Positions 28,832 through 35,679 of a stretch of 44,747 bases of DNA are shown piece after piece. Positions within the stretch are counted from its first letter, which is position 1; each line of letters starts with the position of its first letter. The notes beneath the pieces were generated by a model. The model searched no databases. It was not told the DNA's origin and saw nothing but the letters and a program-made list of their open reading frames with translations. The stretch is from JACPKO01 sp964406775 (lineage in GTDB: Bacteria > Patescibacteriota > Microgenomatia > Daviesbacterales > UBA10151), in the NCBI GenBank assembly GCA_964406775.1, contig CAYOSW010000010.1:1-44747 (forward strand), written 5' to 3'. A program made the position numbers and the translations under genes.

Positions 28832-28921
28832 AGAGTCAACCTATCGTGTATACCATTTCACCACTTGGGCATAAGGGAATTTTAACAAAAAAGAATGCTC
28901 AGTTCTATAGAACCTATAGTT

Positions 28922-28950
28922 TTGATAACTTTTCCTTCCTTTGGTATAAT
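28922..28950 (+). promoter_or_regulatory. Promoter with near-leaderless spacing
   Basis: TTGATA (28922-28927), 17 bases, perfect TATAAT (28945-28950), eight bases, ATG at 28959. Confidence 0.7.
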
Positions 28951-28958
28951 TAACATAT

Positions 28959-29837
28959 ATGAATCCCACTCAAGGTTCGGCAGGAATAGGCAGTTATAAT
29001 AACCCCTTTGAAAATATCGAATCCAAAAACGAATACGAACAACCTGAACCGGTCAATGAAATTGTTGCTCACCGGCCTGAAGATCTGCTGGAAATAAGAT
29101 CAGGGTGGGAATCGTTTTATAAAATGAGAACTGAGGACGTTGAGTCCAAAAGCGAGACAGCTTCTTTTAAAGTTGAAAGCTACAGAGAAAATATAAGTAC
29201 CGAGAAAGCGGATGATGATCCTTTTAAGCCTGATTTAAAGCCGCTTTTCGCTATAGAAACTCAAAAAGGAAGCGGTTCGCTATACGAGGAAACCGGCATA
29301 ACTTTAAATCCTTTTAAGAAATTAGGGGAGATCGGCAAGAGTCTCTTCGGAGTATTTTCCTTATTTAAAGAAATATTTATGGATACGGTTACTCTCGTTA
29401 CCGGTAAAAAGGAAAAGAAAAAGGCGGAAAAAATGCCCAGCGATCCTGAAAAAGCTAAGGCAGAAGCTGAGAAAAAGGCAAAAGAACAGAAAAAGAAAAA
29501 TAACATCCGTGCTTTTTACGACGGTTTACGCGCCCAAAACTCTTCAGTTGCCTCCGTGGAAGTCGTCCAAATGGAAGTCCAGGAAAAGGCCAATATCAAC
29601 AAAACGGCAAAAATCGGTCACGAATCCTATAAAGGAATTAAAACATCCTTCGGCAGATTAACGGTTTATGCAACTTCGATGTTTGAGAGGGAGCAGCTTG
29701 ATCACGAAAAGAAAGCTAAGAAAATTGAGAAAGAACAGAAAATAGCCTCTATTGGGAAGGGCGGCCCTGATTTGGGGCTTGATAAGGTGGCCGAAGGCGG
29801 TTTCTTATCTTCAACCGGTGGTCAGGGAGCCGGATAA
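28959..29837 (+). CDS. Unknown charged coiled-coil protein with N-terminal NPF motif
   Basis: The 292-residue protein is highly charged and has no signal peptide. The N-terminus contains YNNPFENIE. A moderately hydrophobic, possibly amphipathic segment (about residues 113-145, KSLFGVFSLFKEIFMD) is followed by a Lys/Glu/Ala-rich coiled coil (about 150-180), a Val-rich middle and a second Lys-rich coil. The C-terminus is Gly-rich. A cytosolic, membrane-associated scaffold is possible. Its 3' end overlaps the convergent gene at 29749-30093 by 89 bases. The NPFEN motif recurs in the partial protein at the right edge of the window. Confidence 0.6.
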   Translation: MNPTQGSAGIGSYNNPFENIESKNEYEQPEPVNEIVAHRPEDLLEIRSGWESFYKMRTEDVESKSETASFKVESYRENISTEKADDDPFKPDLKPLFAIETQKGSGSLYEETGITLNPFKKLGEIGKSLFGVFSLFKEIFMDTVTLVTGKKEKKKAEKMPSDPEKAKAEAEKKAKEQKKKNNIRAFYDGLRAQNSSVASVEVVQMEVQEKANINKTAKIGHESYKGIKTSFGRLTVYATSMFEREQLDHEKKAKKIEKEQKIASIGKGGPDLGLDKVAEGGFLSSTGGQGAG

Positions 29838-30093
29838 CCGGATCAACAGTATTGCCGGAAAAATTACCGTGCAGAACCATTAACTCCAAACGTTCCTGTC
29901 CATATCTATTTTGAGCGATACTCTCATAAGTTTCTATTATCAGAAGTCTGGATTTACCTGACGCTATAACCTGACCATACACCGGTTCTCTTGACTCAGG
30001 ATCATACGCCGTAATCTCCACTAAAAAGGACTCGTCAGAATAAGCCGAAACCAAGTCACGGATAAAACCGGATGATCTTTCTCTATTAGTCAT
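29749..30093 (-). CDS. Unknown small protein, possibly beta-rich
   Basis: From ATG 30091-30093 the protein has 114 residues: SFLVEITAYDPESREPVYGQVIASGKSRLLIIETYE and ELMVLHGNFSGNTVDPVIRL look like short strands, and the end is basic and Pro-rich. The longer in-frame start at 30240 would run through tRNA-Val and is rejected. The gene overlaps the convergent gene by 89 bases, which lowers confidence in one of the two ends. Not recognised. Confidence 0.45.
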   Translation of the reverse strand: MTNRERSSGFIRDLVSAYSDESFLVEITAYDPESREPVYGQVIASGKSRLLIIETYESIAQNRYGQERLELMVLHGNFSGNTVDPVIRLPDHRLKIRNRLRPPYQAPNQGRPSQ

Positions 30094-30128
30094 AGAATTA
30101 CGGGGAGAGAACGGCAGTATACAAAGTG

Positions 30129-30201
30129 TGAACCCGACAGGACTCGAACCTGTGACCTTCTCTACGTCAAAGAGACGCTCTACCAACTGAGCTACGAGTT
30201 C
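30129..30201 (-). tRNA. tRNA-Val (anticodon GAC)
   Basis: On the minus strand: acceptor GAACTCG/CGGGTTC with one T-G pair, D arm GCTC/GAGC, anticodon stem TCTCT/AGAGA with loop TTGACGT (GAC), T arm ACAGG-TTCGAGT-CCTGT, discriminator A. Confidence 0.95.
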
Positions 30202-30277
30202 AGGCTGTGATATTTTAAATGAATTAACTCCCGCCCGCAAGTTTTACAAATCCGGCTATAGTTGGTACATTATATTT

Positions 30278-30511
30278 ATGTCCGTCCTGAACAACAAAAA
30301 ACTCACCGCAAATCAGTGGGTTAAAAAGAGAGATATTCTTTTTGCCAACTTCATCGGGGGGATCGCCTGGGGTCTCGGGTCGGTAATCGGAGCCACAATA
30401 ATTGTAGGAATACTGGTTTGGATACTGACTATGCTGGGTTTATTTGATTTTGTAAAAGACTATTTTCCGAGGAACGGTATAGGCAGCGCTCAAGTCTATA
30501 AACTTCCGTGA
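30278..30511 (+). CDS. DUF5665-like small membrane protein
   Basis: The 77-residue protein has a basic N-terminus, then FANFIGGIAWGLGSVIGATIIVGILVWIL and a short polar tail. The order 'nf..Gla.GlG..iG.t...' matches the DUF5665 pattern. One or two membrane segments; function unknown. Confidence 0.65.
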   Translation: MSVLNNKKLTANQWVKKRDILFANFIGGIAWGLGSVIGATIIVGILVWILTMLGLFDFVKDYFPRNGIGSAQVYKLP

Positions 30512-30553
30512 GTTAAAAAATCCGCGTTTTTATTTATAAGTTAAATTAGTCTA

Positions 30554-30582
30554 TTGACTCTTCTATAACAAAGTACTATAAA
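30554..30582 (+). promoter_or_regulatory. Promoter of the thrS-pheT operon
   Basis: TTGACT (30554-30559), 17 bases, TATAAA (30577-30582). A leader of about 160 bases follows before the first ORF at 30750. Confidence 0.65.
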
Positions 30583-30630
30583 TGTACTGTATGGTTAAGT
30601 TCTCAATGCATCTTAATTTTGTCGCTTTTA

Positions 30631-30655
30631 TTACCACCCCTAAAATGGGGGGGTA
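30631..30655 (+). promoter_or_regulatory. GC-rich leader hairpin
   Basis: TTACC-A-CCCC and GGGG-GGTAA pair around TAAAAT upstream of the terminator-like hairpin at 30690. Possibly part of an operon leader control; no known class is recognised. Confidence 0.45.
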
Positions 30656-30689
30656 ATTTCTTGCGGGTATAACCCAAAAAGATAATTGG

Positions 30690-30717
30690 CCTCCCTCCAC
30701 AAGGGGAGGTTTTTTTT
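30690..30717 (+). terminator. Leader terminator/attenuator of the translation operon
   Basis: CCTCCC and GGGAGG pair and are followed by eight T. It lies between the promoter and the first gene, so transcription must be able to pass it. Confidence 0.7.
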
Positions 30718-30749
30718 GGAGTTTTTACCCGGGAGAAGAAAGGAAATTT

Positions 30750-30944
30750 ATGATCTCGGTAAACGTAATGAACAGTTTAAGTCAGATGACTAACGCGATT
30801 CAGGCGCGCAGGAAAAAGACTCTTAAAGTAAGGCCGGAGAAGGAACTGGAAGATTACAAGCTCGTCGAAGAATATGAGGGTTCGTGCGATGAATGTGACC
30901 GCGAAAAACAACCGCCAAAGTGCCCTATTTGTGACGGCCACTGA
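30750..30944 (+). CDS. Small zinc-ribbon-like protein
   Basis: The 64-residue protein has a basic N-terminal half and ends with CDECDREKQPPKCPICDGH, two CxxC pairs that could bind one zinc. A ribosome binding site (AAAGGA) lies six bases before ATG. It lies between an attenuator and thrS, with 21 bases to the thrS ATG, so it may be the first gene of the translation operon. Not recognised; nucleic-acid or ribosome binding is an inference from size, charge and context. Confidence 0.6.
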   Translation: MISVNVMNSLSQMTNAIQARRKKTLKVRPEKELEDYKLVEEYEGSCDECDREKQPPKCPICDGH

Positions 30945-30965
30945 TTTTGATATATTACAACTGAA

Positions 30966-32702
30966 ATGAAAAAAGAATCCGACCTTGACCACATTAGACA
31001 CTCCTGTGCGCATCTTCTGGCAGCTGCAGTTTTAAATATTTGGCCCTATACCAAACTTACAATAGGACCGGCTATCGAAAATGGTTTCTACTATGATTTT
31101 GAGTTTGAAGATGCAATTTCCGAGGACGATTTCCCGAGAATTGAAAATGAAATGGGAAAAGTTTTAAAGGGCTGGGAAGGATTTGAAAAATCCGTACTTT
31201 CGGCAGATGAGGCAAAAAAGAAATTTAAAGGCAATAAATATAAGCTCGAGCTAATAGACGAAATCATTAAGAACGGCGAAGAAGTAACAATTTATAAATC
31301 CGGAGATTTTGAGGATCTTTGCAAGGGAGGTCATAGCGATAACCCCAAAAAGGATATCGGCGCGTTTAAATTACTTTCCGTTGCCGGGGCTTATTGGCGG
31401 GGGAATGAAAAAAATAAAATGCTTACCCGTATTTATGGAACCTGTTTTCCTTCGCGTCAGGAATTAGATCAATATCTGGAAAATCTCGAACAGGCAAAGC
31501 TCCGCGACCACAGAAGATTAGGTAAAGAACTGGATTTATTTGTCTTTTCGGATCTTGTCGGCTCAGGATTACCTTTATTTACACCTAAAGGTACTGTTCT
31601 GAGAAAAAAATTGCTGGATTTCTCCGAAGAACTTCAGGAAGAAAATGGATATCAGAGAGTTTTTATTCCGCATATCACGAAAACCGAACTATATAAAAAG
31701 AGTGGTCATTGGGACAAATTCGGAACTGAACTGTTTTTGGTTGAGAGCCAGGAAACTGACGAGCAGTTTGTCTTAAAACCGATGAACTGTCCGCATCATA
31801 CTCAGATTTATGCCTCTCGCAAAAGAAGCTACCGCGAGCTTCCGATAAGGTATATGGAGACAACAGTTCAATATAGGGATGAAAAACCCGGAGAATTATT
31901 GGGTTTATCAAGAGTCCGGGCTATCACGATCGATGATTCCCACGTTTTCTGTACTCCCGATCAGGTGGAGGAGGAATTCAGACGGATTATGGAGATGATC
32001 AAGAAAATGTATGCCTCCCTTAAGATGAACTTTCACGCCAGACTTTCTTTCCGTGACGATTCCGATAAGTATTTGGGTGATAAAAAACACTGGGAGGATG
32101 CCCAGAGAACCATTGAGGACGTTGCTAAAAAACTGAATCTGGACTATACCGTGGCTGAAGGCGAAGCCGCTTTTTACGGCCCAAAGATTGATATTATGGT
32201 AACTGACTCACTCGGAAGACAGTGGCAGTGTGCCACTCAGCAGCTTGATTTTGTGCAACCCGAAAGATTCGGGCTTACTTATACTGATGCCGATGGACTG
32301 GAAAAAACCCCATTTATGGTTCATAAAGCCCTCCTCGGATCGATTGAGAGATTTTTGTCGGTTTATATTGAACACACGGCCGGAAATTTTCCGGTTTGGT
32401 TGGCTCCCGTTCAAGTCGCGGTTATTCCCATATCCGAAAAACACAACGATTATGCAGCTAAAATTCACAACTTGCTAAAATCAAGCGGAATCCGGGTCGA
32501 AACGGATAACCGTAATGAAAAAATGCAGGGTAAGATCCGGGACGCTCAAAAGAATAAAATTCCTTTTATGGTAGTTTTAGGTGATAAAGAAATAGAAGCA
32601 AAGACTGTTACAGTGCGCACTAGGGAGGGTGAAAACAAGTTTAATGTGGAGCCGGAGAAGTTTTTAAAAGAGCTTTTAAGCAAGATTTCCGACAAATCGT
32701 AA
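30966..32702 (+). CDS. thrS: Threonyl-tRNA synthetase lacking the TGS domain
   Basis: ThrRS charges tRNA-Thr. The protein has 578 residues and begins directly with the N2 editing domain (HIRHSCAHLLAAAV with HxxxH, DLCKGGHSDN with Cys and His). The N1/TGS domain of about 60 residues found in most bacterial ThrRS is missing. The class II core follows: motif 2 region RDEKPGELLGLSRVRAITIDDSHVF, MNCPHH, PKIDIMVTDSLGRQWQCATQQLDF, and motif 3 HKALLGSIERFLSVYIEH. The C-terminal anticodon-binding domain has VQVAVIPISEKHNDYA. A TATATT nine bases before ATG may give an extra start. thrS-infC is a widely conserved gene order. Confidence 0.96.
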   Translation: MKKESDLDHIRHSCAHLLAAAVLNIWPYTKLTIGPAIENGFYYDFEFEDAISEDDFPRIENEMGKVLKGWEGFEKSVLSADEAKKKFKGNKYKLELIDEIIKNGEEVTIYKSGDFEDLCKGGHSDNPKKDIGAFKLLSVAGAYWRGNEKNKMLTRIYGTCFPSRQELDQYLENLEQAKLRDHRRLGKELDLFVFSDLVGSGLPLFTPKGTVLRKKLLDFSEELQEENGYQRVFIPHITKTELYKKSGHWDKFGTELFLVESQETDEQFVLKPMNCPHHTQIYASRKRSYRELPIRYMETTVQYRDEKPGELLGLSRVRAITIDDSHVFCTPDQVEEEFRRIMEMIKKMYASLKMNFHARLSFRDDSDKYLGDKKHWEDAQRTIEDVAKKLNLDYTVAEGEAAFYGPKIDIMVTDSLGRQWQCATQQLDFVQPERFGLTYTDADGLEKTPFMVHKALLGSIERFLSVYIEHTAGNFPVWLAPVQVAVIPISEKHNDYAAKIHNLLKSSGIRVETDNRNEKMQGKIRDAQKNKIPFMVVLGDKEIEAKTVTVRTREGENKFNVEPEKFLKELLSKISDKS

Positions 32703-32774
32703 TGCGTGTTGCCATTTGTGCGTGCCTTATGGTAAAATTTCTGATTGAGTTAACTTAGGAGGTTAAACTTTTAG

Positions 32775-33347
32775 TTGTATAAGAAACACCAACAAAAACC
32801 GCAAGGTAAATACTACCGGTTAAACCATAATATACCGGGGACGGAATTTTTGGTTGTGGATGCGCAGGGCGAAAAAATAGGTGTTCTGCCGAAGGATCAG
32901 GCTATACAAAAAGCCCGTGAAGCAGGAGTAGATTTGGTTGAAATAGCTCCGCTTGCAAAACCTCAGGTAGTTAAGATCATTGAGTTCCAAAAGTTCCGGT
33001 ACGAGGAGAATAAGAAGGAACAAGCGGCGAAGAAACACGCCAAGGAAGTGGAACTTAAGGAAATCTGGTTAACTCCCAGAATCGCCGAACACGATTTGAT
33101 GACCCGTCTAAGAAGGGTTGAGGAATTTATCGGTGATAACAATAAGGTAATGTTTAGGGTTAAGTTCAAAGGACGTGAGATGGCTCACACTAACTTAGGA
33201 TTTGAACTTTTAAAAAGGGTTTTGGAACTTTTGGGAGATAAGGTCGGGATAGAGCGTGACGCGAAGCTTGAAGGAAGAAGCATCACACTGATAATCGGAA
33301 GAAATAGAGGACAGAATAAAGAAAATGAGAAAAGTAAGCAAAATTAA
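32775..33347 (+). CDS. infC: Translation initiation factor IF-3, TTG start
   Basis: IF-3 prevents subunit joining and checks the initiator tRNA and start codon. The 190-residue protein has the N-domain YRLNHNIPGTEFLVVDAQGEKIGV and the C-domain LKEIWLTPRIAEHDLMTRLRRVEEFI, typical of IF-3. The only suitable start is TTG 32775, 12 bases after AGGAGG (32757-32762). Non-AUG starts are common for infC, where IF-3 represses its own translation by rejecting weak starts. The C-terminus is short and charged. The end overlaps rpmI by 23 bases. Confidence 0.94.
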   Translation: MYKKHQQKPQGKYYRLNHNIPGTEFLVVDAQGEKIGVLPKDQAIQKAREAGVDLVEIAPLAKPQVVKIIEFQKFRYEENKKEQAAKKHAKEVELKEIWLTPRIAEHDLMTRLRRVEEFIGDNNKVMFRVKFKGREMAHTNLGFELLKRVLELLGDKVGIERDAKLEGRSITLIIGRNRGQNKENEKSKQN

Positions 33348-33537
33348 ACAGAAAACAAAGAAAGCTTTAATGAAGCGTGTTAAAATCACCGGAACCGGTA
33401 AAATAATGCGTTCTCATCAGTTAAGAAGCGGACATTTAAGAAGAAATAAGGCTAAAAAGACTTTAAGAAAGCACGCAGTACCGATTGCACTTGATAAAAG
33501 CGCAGTCAAAGCGGCCCGAAGAATGCTGGGTATATAA
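33325..33537 (+). CDS. rpmI: 50S ribosomal protein L35
   Basis: The 70-residue basic protein has KTKKALMKRVKITGTGKIMR, HLRRNKAKKTLRKH and a C-terminal VKAARRMLG, the usual L35 pattern. It starts inside the end of infC (23-base overlap) in the standard infC-rpmI-rplT order. Confidence 0.93.
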   Translation: MRKVSKIKQKTKKALMKRVKITGTGKIMRSHQLRSGHLRRNKAKKTLRKHAVPIALDKSAVKAARRMLGI

Positions 33538-33708
33538 ATGGGAAAAAGCCGGAAGTTTAAAAAGAAGCTTGCCCCGAAAGTAACCAGAACAAAAAACGAG
33601 CCGGTACTGTCGGTGAATATTATAGGAAAGGAATATTTTAAGAGGGTTAAGGAATTGGTATTACGCCTTATGGCTTTTACTAAACTGAAAACCGCAACAA
33701 AAAATTAA
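33538..33708 (+). CDS. Unannotated 56-codon basic protein between rpmI and rplT
   Basis: An ATG directly follows the rpmI stop codon (TAA-ATG) and opens a frame MGKSRKFKKKLAPKVTRTKN... ending in KLKTATKN, two bases before the rplT ATG. The product is strongly basic (N-terminal Lys/Arg cluster) with a more hydrophobic middle (LSVNIIGKEYF, LVLRLMAF). It fills the whole spacer, has no internal stop and keeps the tight packing of the operon, so it is probably translated. A ribosome-associated role is inferred from place and charge only. Not a known ribosomal protein to me. Confidence 0.6.
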   Translation: MGKSRKFKKKLAPKVTRTKNEPVLSVNIIGKEYFKRVKELVLRLMAFTKLKTATKN

Positions 33709-33710
33709 CT

Positions 33711-34058
33711 ATGTCAAGAGTAAAAAGAGGAACTACATCAAAAAGAAGGCACAATAAAGTTTTCGAGCTGACTAAAGGCTTCAGATTAGGCCGCAGCTCG
33801 AATATCAGACAGGCTAAAGAAGCTTTACTTCACGCCGGAAAATATGCCTTTGCCGGACGTAAACAAAGAAAACGCGATATGCGCAGACTTTGGATTGTTC
33901 AGTTGGGAAATGCCGTCCGCGCCGAAGGAAACTCATACTCAAAATTTATCGCTCAAATGAAAGCAAAAGGTATTATGCTTGACCGCAAGATCTTAGCCGA
34001 TCTCGCAGTAAACAAACCTGGGGAATTTAAAAAAGTTTACGAACAAATCTCTGCCTAA
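33711..34058 (+). CDS. rplT: 50S ribosomal protein L20
   Basis: The 115-residue protein has MSRVKRGTTSKRRHNKVFELTKGF, YAFAGRKQRKRDMRRLWI and the globular C-terminal domain with FIAQMKAKGIMLDRKILADLA, as in other L20 proteins. L20 binds 23S rRNA early in assembly and in several bacteria represses its own operon by binding the infC-rpmI-rplT message. Confidence 0.96.
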   Translation: MSRVKRGTTSKRRHNKVFELTKGFRLGRSSNIRQAKEALLHAGKYAFAGRKQRKRDMRRLWIVQLGNAVRAEGNSYSKFIAQMKAKGIMLDRKILADLAVNKPGEFKKVYEQISA

Positions 34059-34067
34059 TTAAATAAA

Positions 34068-34571
34068 GTGTCAAGAATTCTCGCAGTTGAATTCGGCATT
34101 CCGCCCGGCCTCCATAACCAGATTCTAGAAGTAAAAAAAGCTTACGGTCAAAGCGACCGCCAGGCAGTAAGTTTTATGTTTACTCTCGGCACCCGCATAG
34201 AAAGGGCCTCATTCACTCCGGGGCAGGAATTTCATATTGAAAGAAAAGATACCGGCCGGGACACATCTTTAGCTTTGTTCGGAGATAAGCATCTGTTCGG
34301 AAATCCCGTAGTCGATTGGCTGCTTAACAACTTGGAAAGAAAGGGTTTGAGATTTAATTTACTTGATAGACAGGTTCATCTGGAAATCGAAGAAGAACTG
34401 CAGCTTCCATTATTACAATGGTCACAGCAAAGATCAATACGGGCAGACCAATATGCCAGAGAACTGGTTTTAACAGGAGGAGTTTTAGATAGAGCTATGC
34501 GGAGCCCCTTTCACACCGTTTGGGTTCCTGGTAATGAGGGATCAAGGCAGGTAATTTCGGCAGCTGCCTGA
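34068..34571 (+). CDS. Unknown protein between rplT and pheS
   Basis: The 167-residue soluble protein starts with GTG nine bases after the rplT stop. No family is recognised. It contains FHIERKDTGRDTSLALFGDKHLFG and helical stretches (DWLLNNLERKGLRFNLL, RSIRADQYARELVL). Its place inside a conserved translation operon may point to a role in RNA metabolism, but nothing in the sequence proves it. Confidence 0.6.
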   Translation: MSRILAVEFGIPPGLHNQILEVKKAYGQSDRQAVSFMFTLGTRIERASFTPGQEFHIERKDTGRDTSLALFGDKHLFGNPVVDWLLNNLERKGLRFNLLDRQVHLEIEEELQLPLLQWSQQRSIRADQYARELVLTGGVLDRAMRSPFHTVWVPGNEGSRQVISAAA

Positions 34572-34611
34572 AATTATTGTATATATGGCTCGTGCGGTGG
34601 TAAAATCTCAG

Positions 34612-35679
34612 ATGATGCGTGAAGATTTGCAGAATTTAGAAAATAAATATAAAGAGCTGATAAATTCTGCCCAATCTTTAAAAGACCTCGACGGTCTTTA
34701 CTTAAAACTGTTCGGTAAAACAGGCGAAATAACTCTTTTCCCGAAAAACTTTTCAAAACTTAAAAAATCCGAACTTAAAGTAATCGGCCCCCTTTTTAAC
34801 CTGACTAAAAAAGCACTTGAGAGCGCGGTTGAGGAAAGGCGCAACGAGGTAAAGCAAATCGGCTTTAAAAAAATTCTTCAAAAACCTTTGGGACTTACCC
34901 GGATTGATACTGCATCTCTCAAAAAAATTAAAGTCAAAAAACGGGAAGGTCATACACACATAGCTACAAGATTTGAGGAGGAGATAGTAAGAGCTTTCGG
35001 TAAGCTGGGCTTCTCACAATACGACTCGCCTCAGATTGATTCGGATACTTATAACTTTGAGCTGTTGAATATTCCCGAGGAACACCCGGCACGCGATCTC
35101 TGGGACACACTTTACCTTAATACGGAAAACCTGGGGCCCAATCCGGGAAGATTGCTTCTACGAACTCACACCTCGAACTCTCAGGTTAGAATTATGAAGG
35201 AATTTAAAGCCCCGTTCCGGAAAATGATTTTAGGCAGGTGTTTCAGATATGAAAATACCGATGCGCGCCACGAACACACTTTTGAGCAATTCGAAATCGT
35301 TTATGTCGATAAAGGATTATCTATGGCCAATCTTTTATACTTATCGGAATATTTTTTCCAGGCGATCTTCGGCTACGATGTTAAAGCCCGTCTTAAGCCC
35401 AAGTATTATCCTTTCGTTGAGCCGGGAGCAGGAGTTGACGGTCTTTGCATTTTCTGTAAAGGAAAGGGCTGTAAAGTTTGCGGAGGTGTAGGCTGGCTGG
35501 AGCTAGCCGGAGCTGGAATGATTCACCCCACGGTTCTTAAAAACGGCGGAATTGATCCTGATGTCTATTCGGGAATAGCCTGGGGATTTGGACTGGGCAG
35601 AATGCTGATGGTTAGGGAAGGAATAAACGATCTAAGGATTTTAAACAGCGGAGATTTAAAGGAGTTAAAAAAATATTAA
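34612..35679 (+). CDS. pheS: Phenylalanyl-tRNA synthetase alpha chain
   Basis: PheS carries the class II catalytic core of the (alpha-beta)2 PheRS. From ATG 34612 it has 355 residues, with the N-terminal coiled coil (REDLQNLENKYKELINSAQ), motif 2 RCFRYENTDARHEHTFEQFEIVYVD and motif 3 GIAWGFGLGRMLMVREGINDLR. An insertion CIFCKGKGCKVCGG before GWLELAGAGMIHP carries four Cys and may bind zinc, as in some other bacterial PheS. An ATG at 34585 in frame would add nine residues; I prefer the later one because family proteins begin at this helix, but both are possible. Confidence 0.94.
   Translation: MMREDLQNLENKYKELINSAQSLKDLDGLYLKLFGKTGEITLFPKNFSKLKKSELKVIGPLFNLTKKALESAVEERRNEVKQIGFKKILQKPLGLTRIDTASLKKIKVKKREGHTHIATRFEEEIVRAFGKLGFSQYDSPQIDSDTYNFELLNIPEEHPARDLWDTLYLNTENLGPNPGRLLLRTHTSNSQVRIMKEFKAPFRKMILGRCFRYENTDARHEHTFEQFEIVYVDKGLSMANLLYLSEYFFQAIFGYDVKARLKPKYYPFVEPGAGVDGLCIFCKGKGCKVCGGVGWLELAGAGMIHPTVLKNGGIDPDVYSGIAWGFGLGRMLMVREGINDLRILNSGDLKELKKY

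Larger units (their letters stand above)
28624..28870 (-). other. Degenerate tRNA-like structure enclosing tRNA-Leu(UAG)
   Basis: On the minus strand GCCCAAG (complement of 28864-28870) and CTTGGGC (28625-28631) form a perfect acceptor-like stem 247 bases apart. The 5' part repeats 28 bases of tRNA-Leu(UAG) exactly (28838-28865 equals 28780-28807). The 3' part contains TAGGACCTAA like a Leu anticodon arm, then GGTTC and CCTCT where a T arm should be, separated by an inserted hairpin. An intact tRNA-Leu lies in the middle. It looks like a broken or split second tRNA-Leu gene. Confidence 0.55.

Noticed and set aside
28624..28870. A group I intron in tRNA-Leu
   Set aside because: The insert is a complete tRNA with inverted flanks and has none of the P, Q, R, S core elements of a group I intron.
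30094..30240. Longer start of the small gene at 29749, giving 163 residues
   Set aside because: This part runs through tRNA-Val and encodes the antisense-like sequence of the tRNA.
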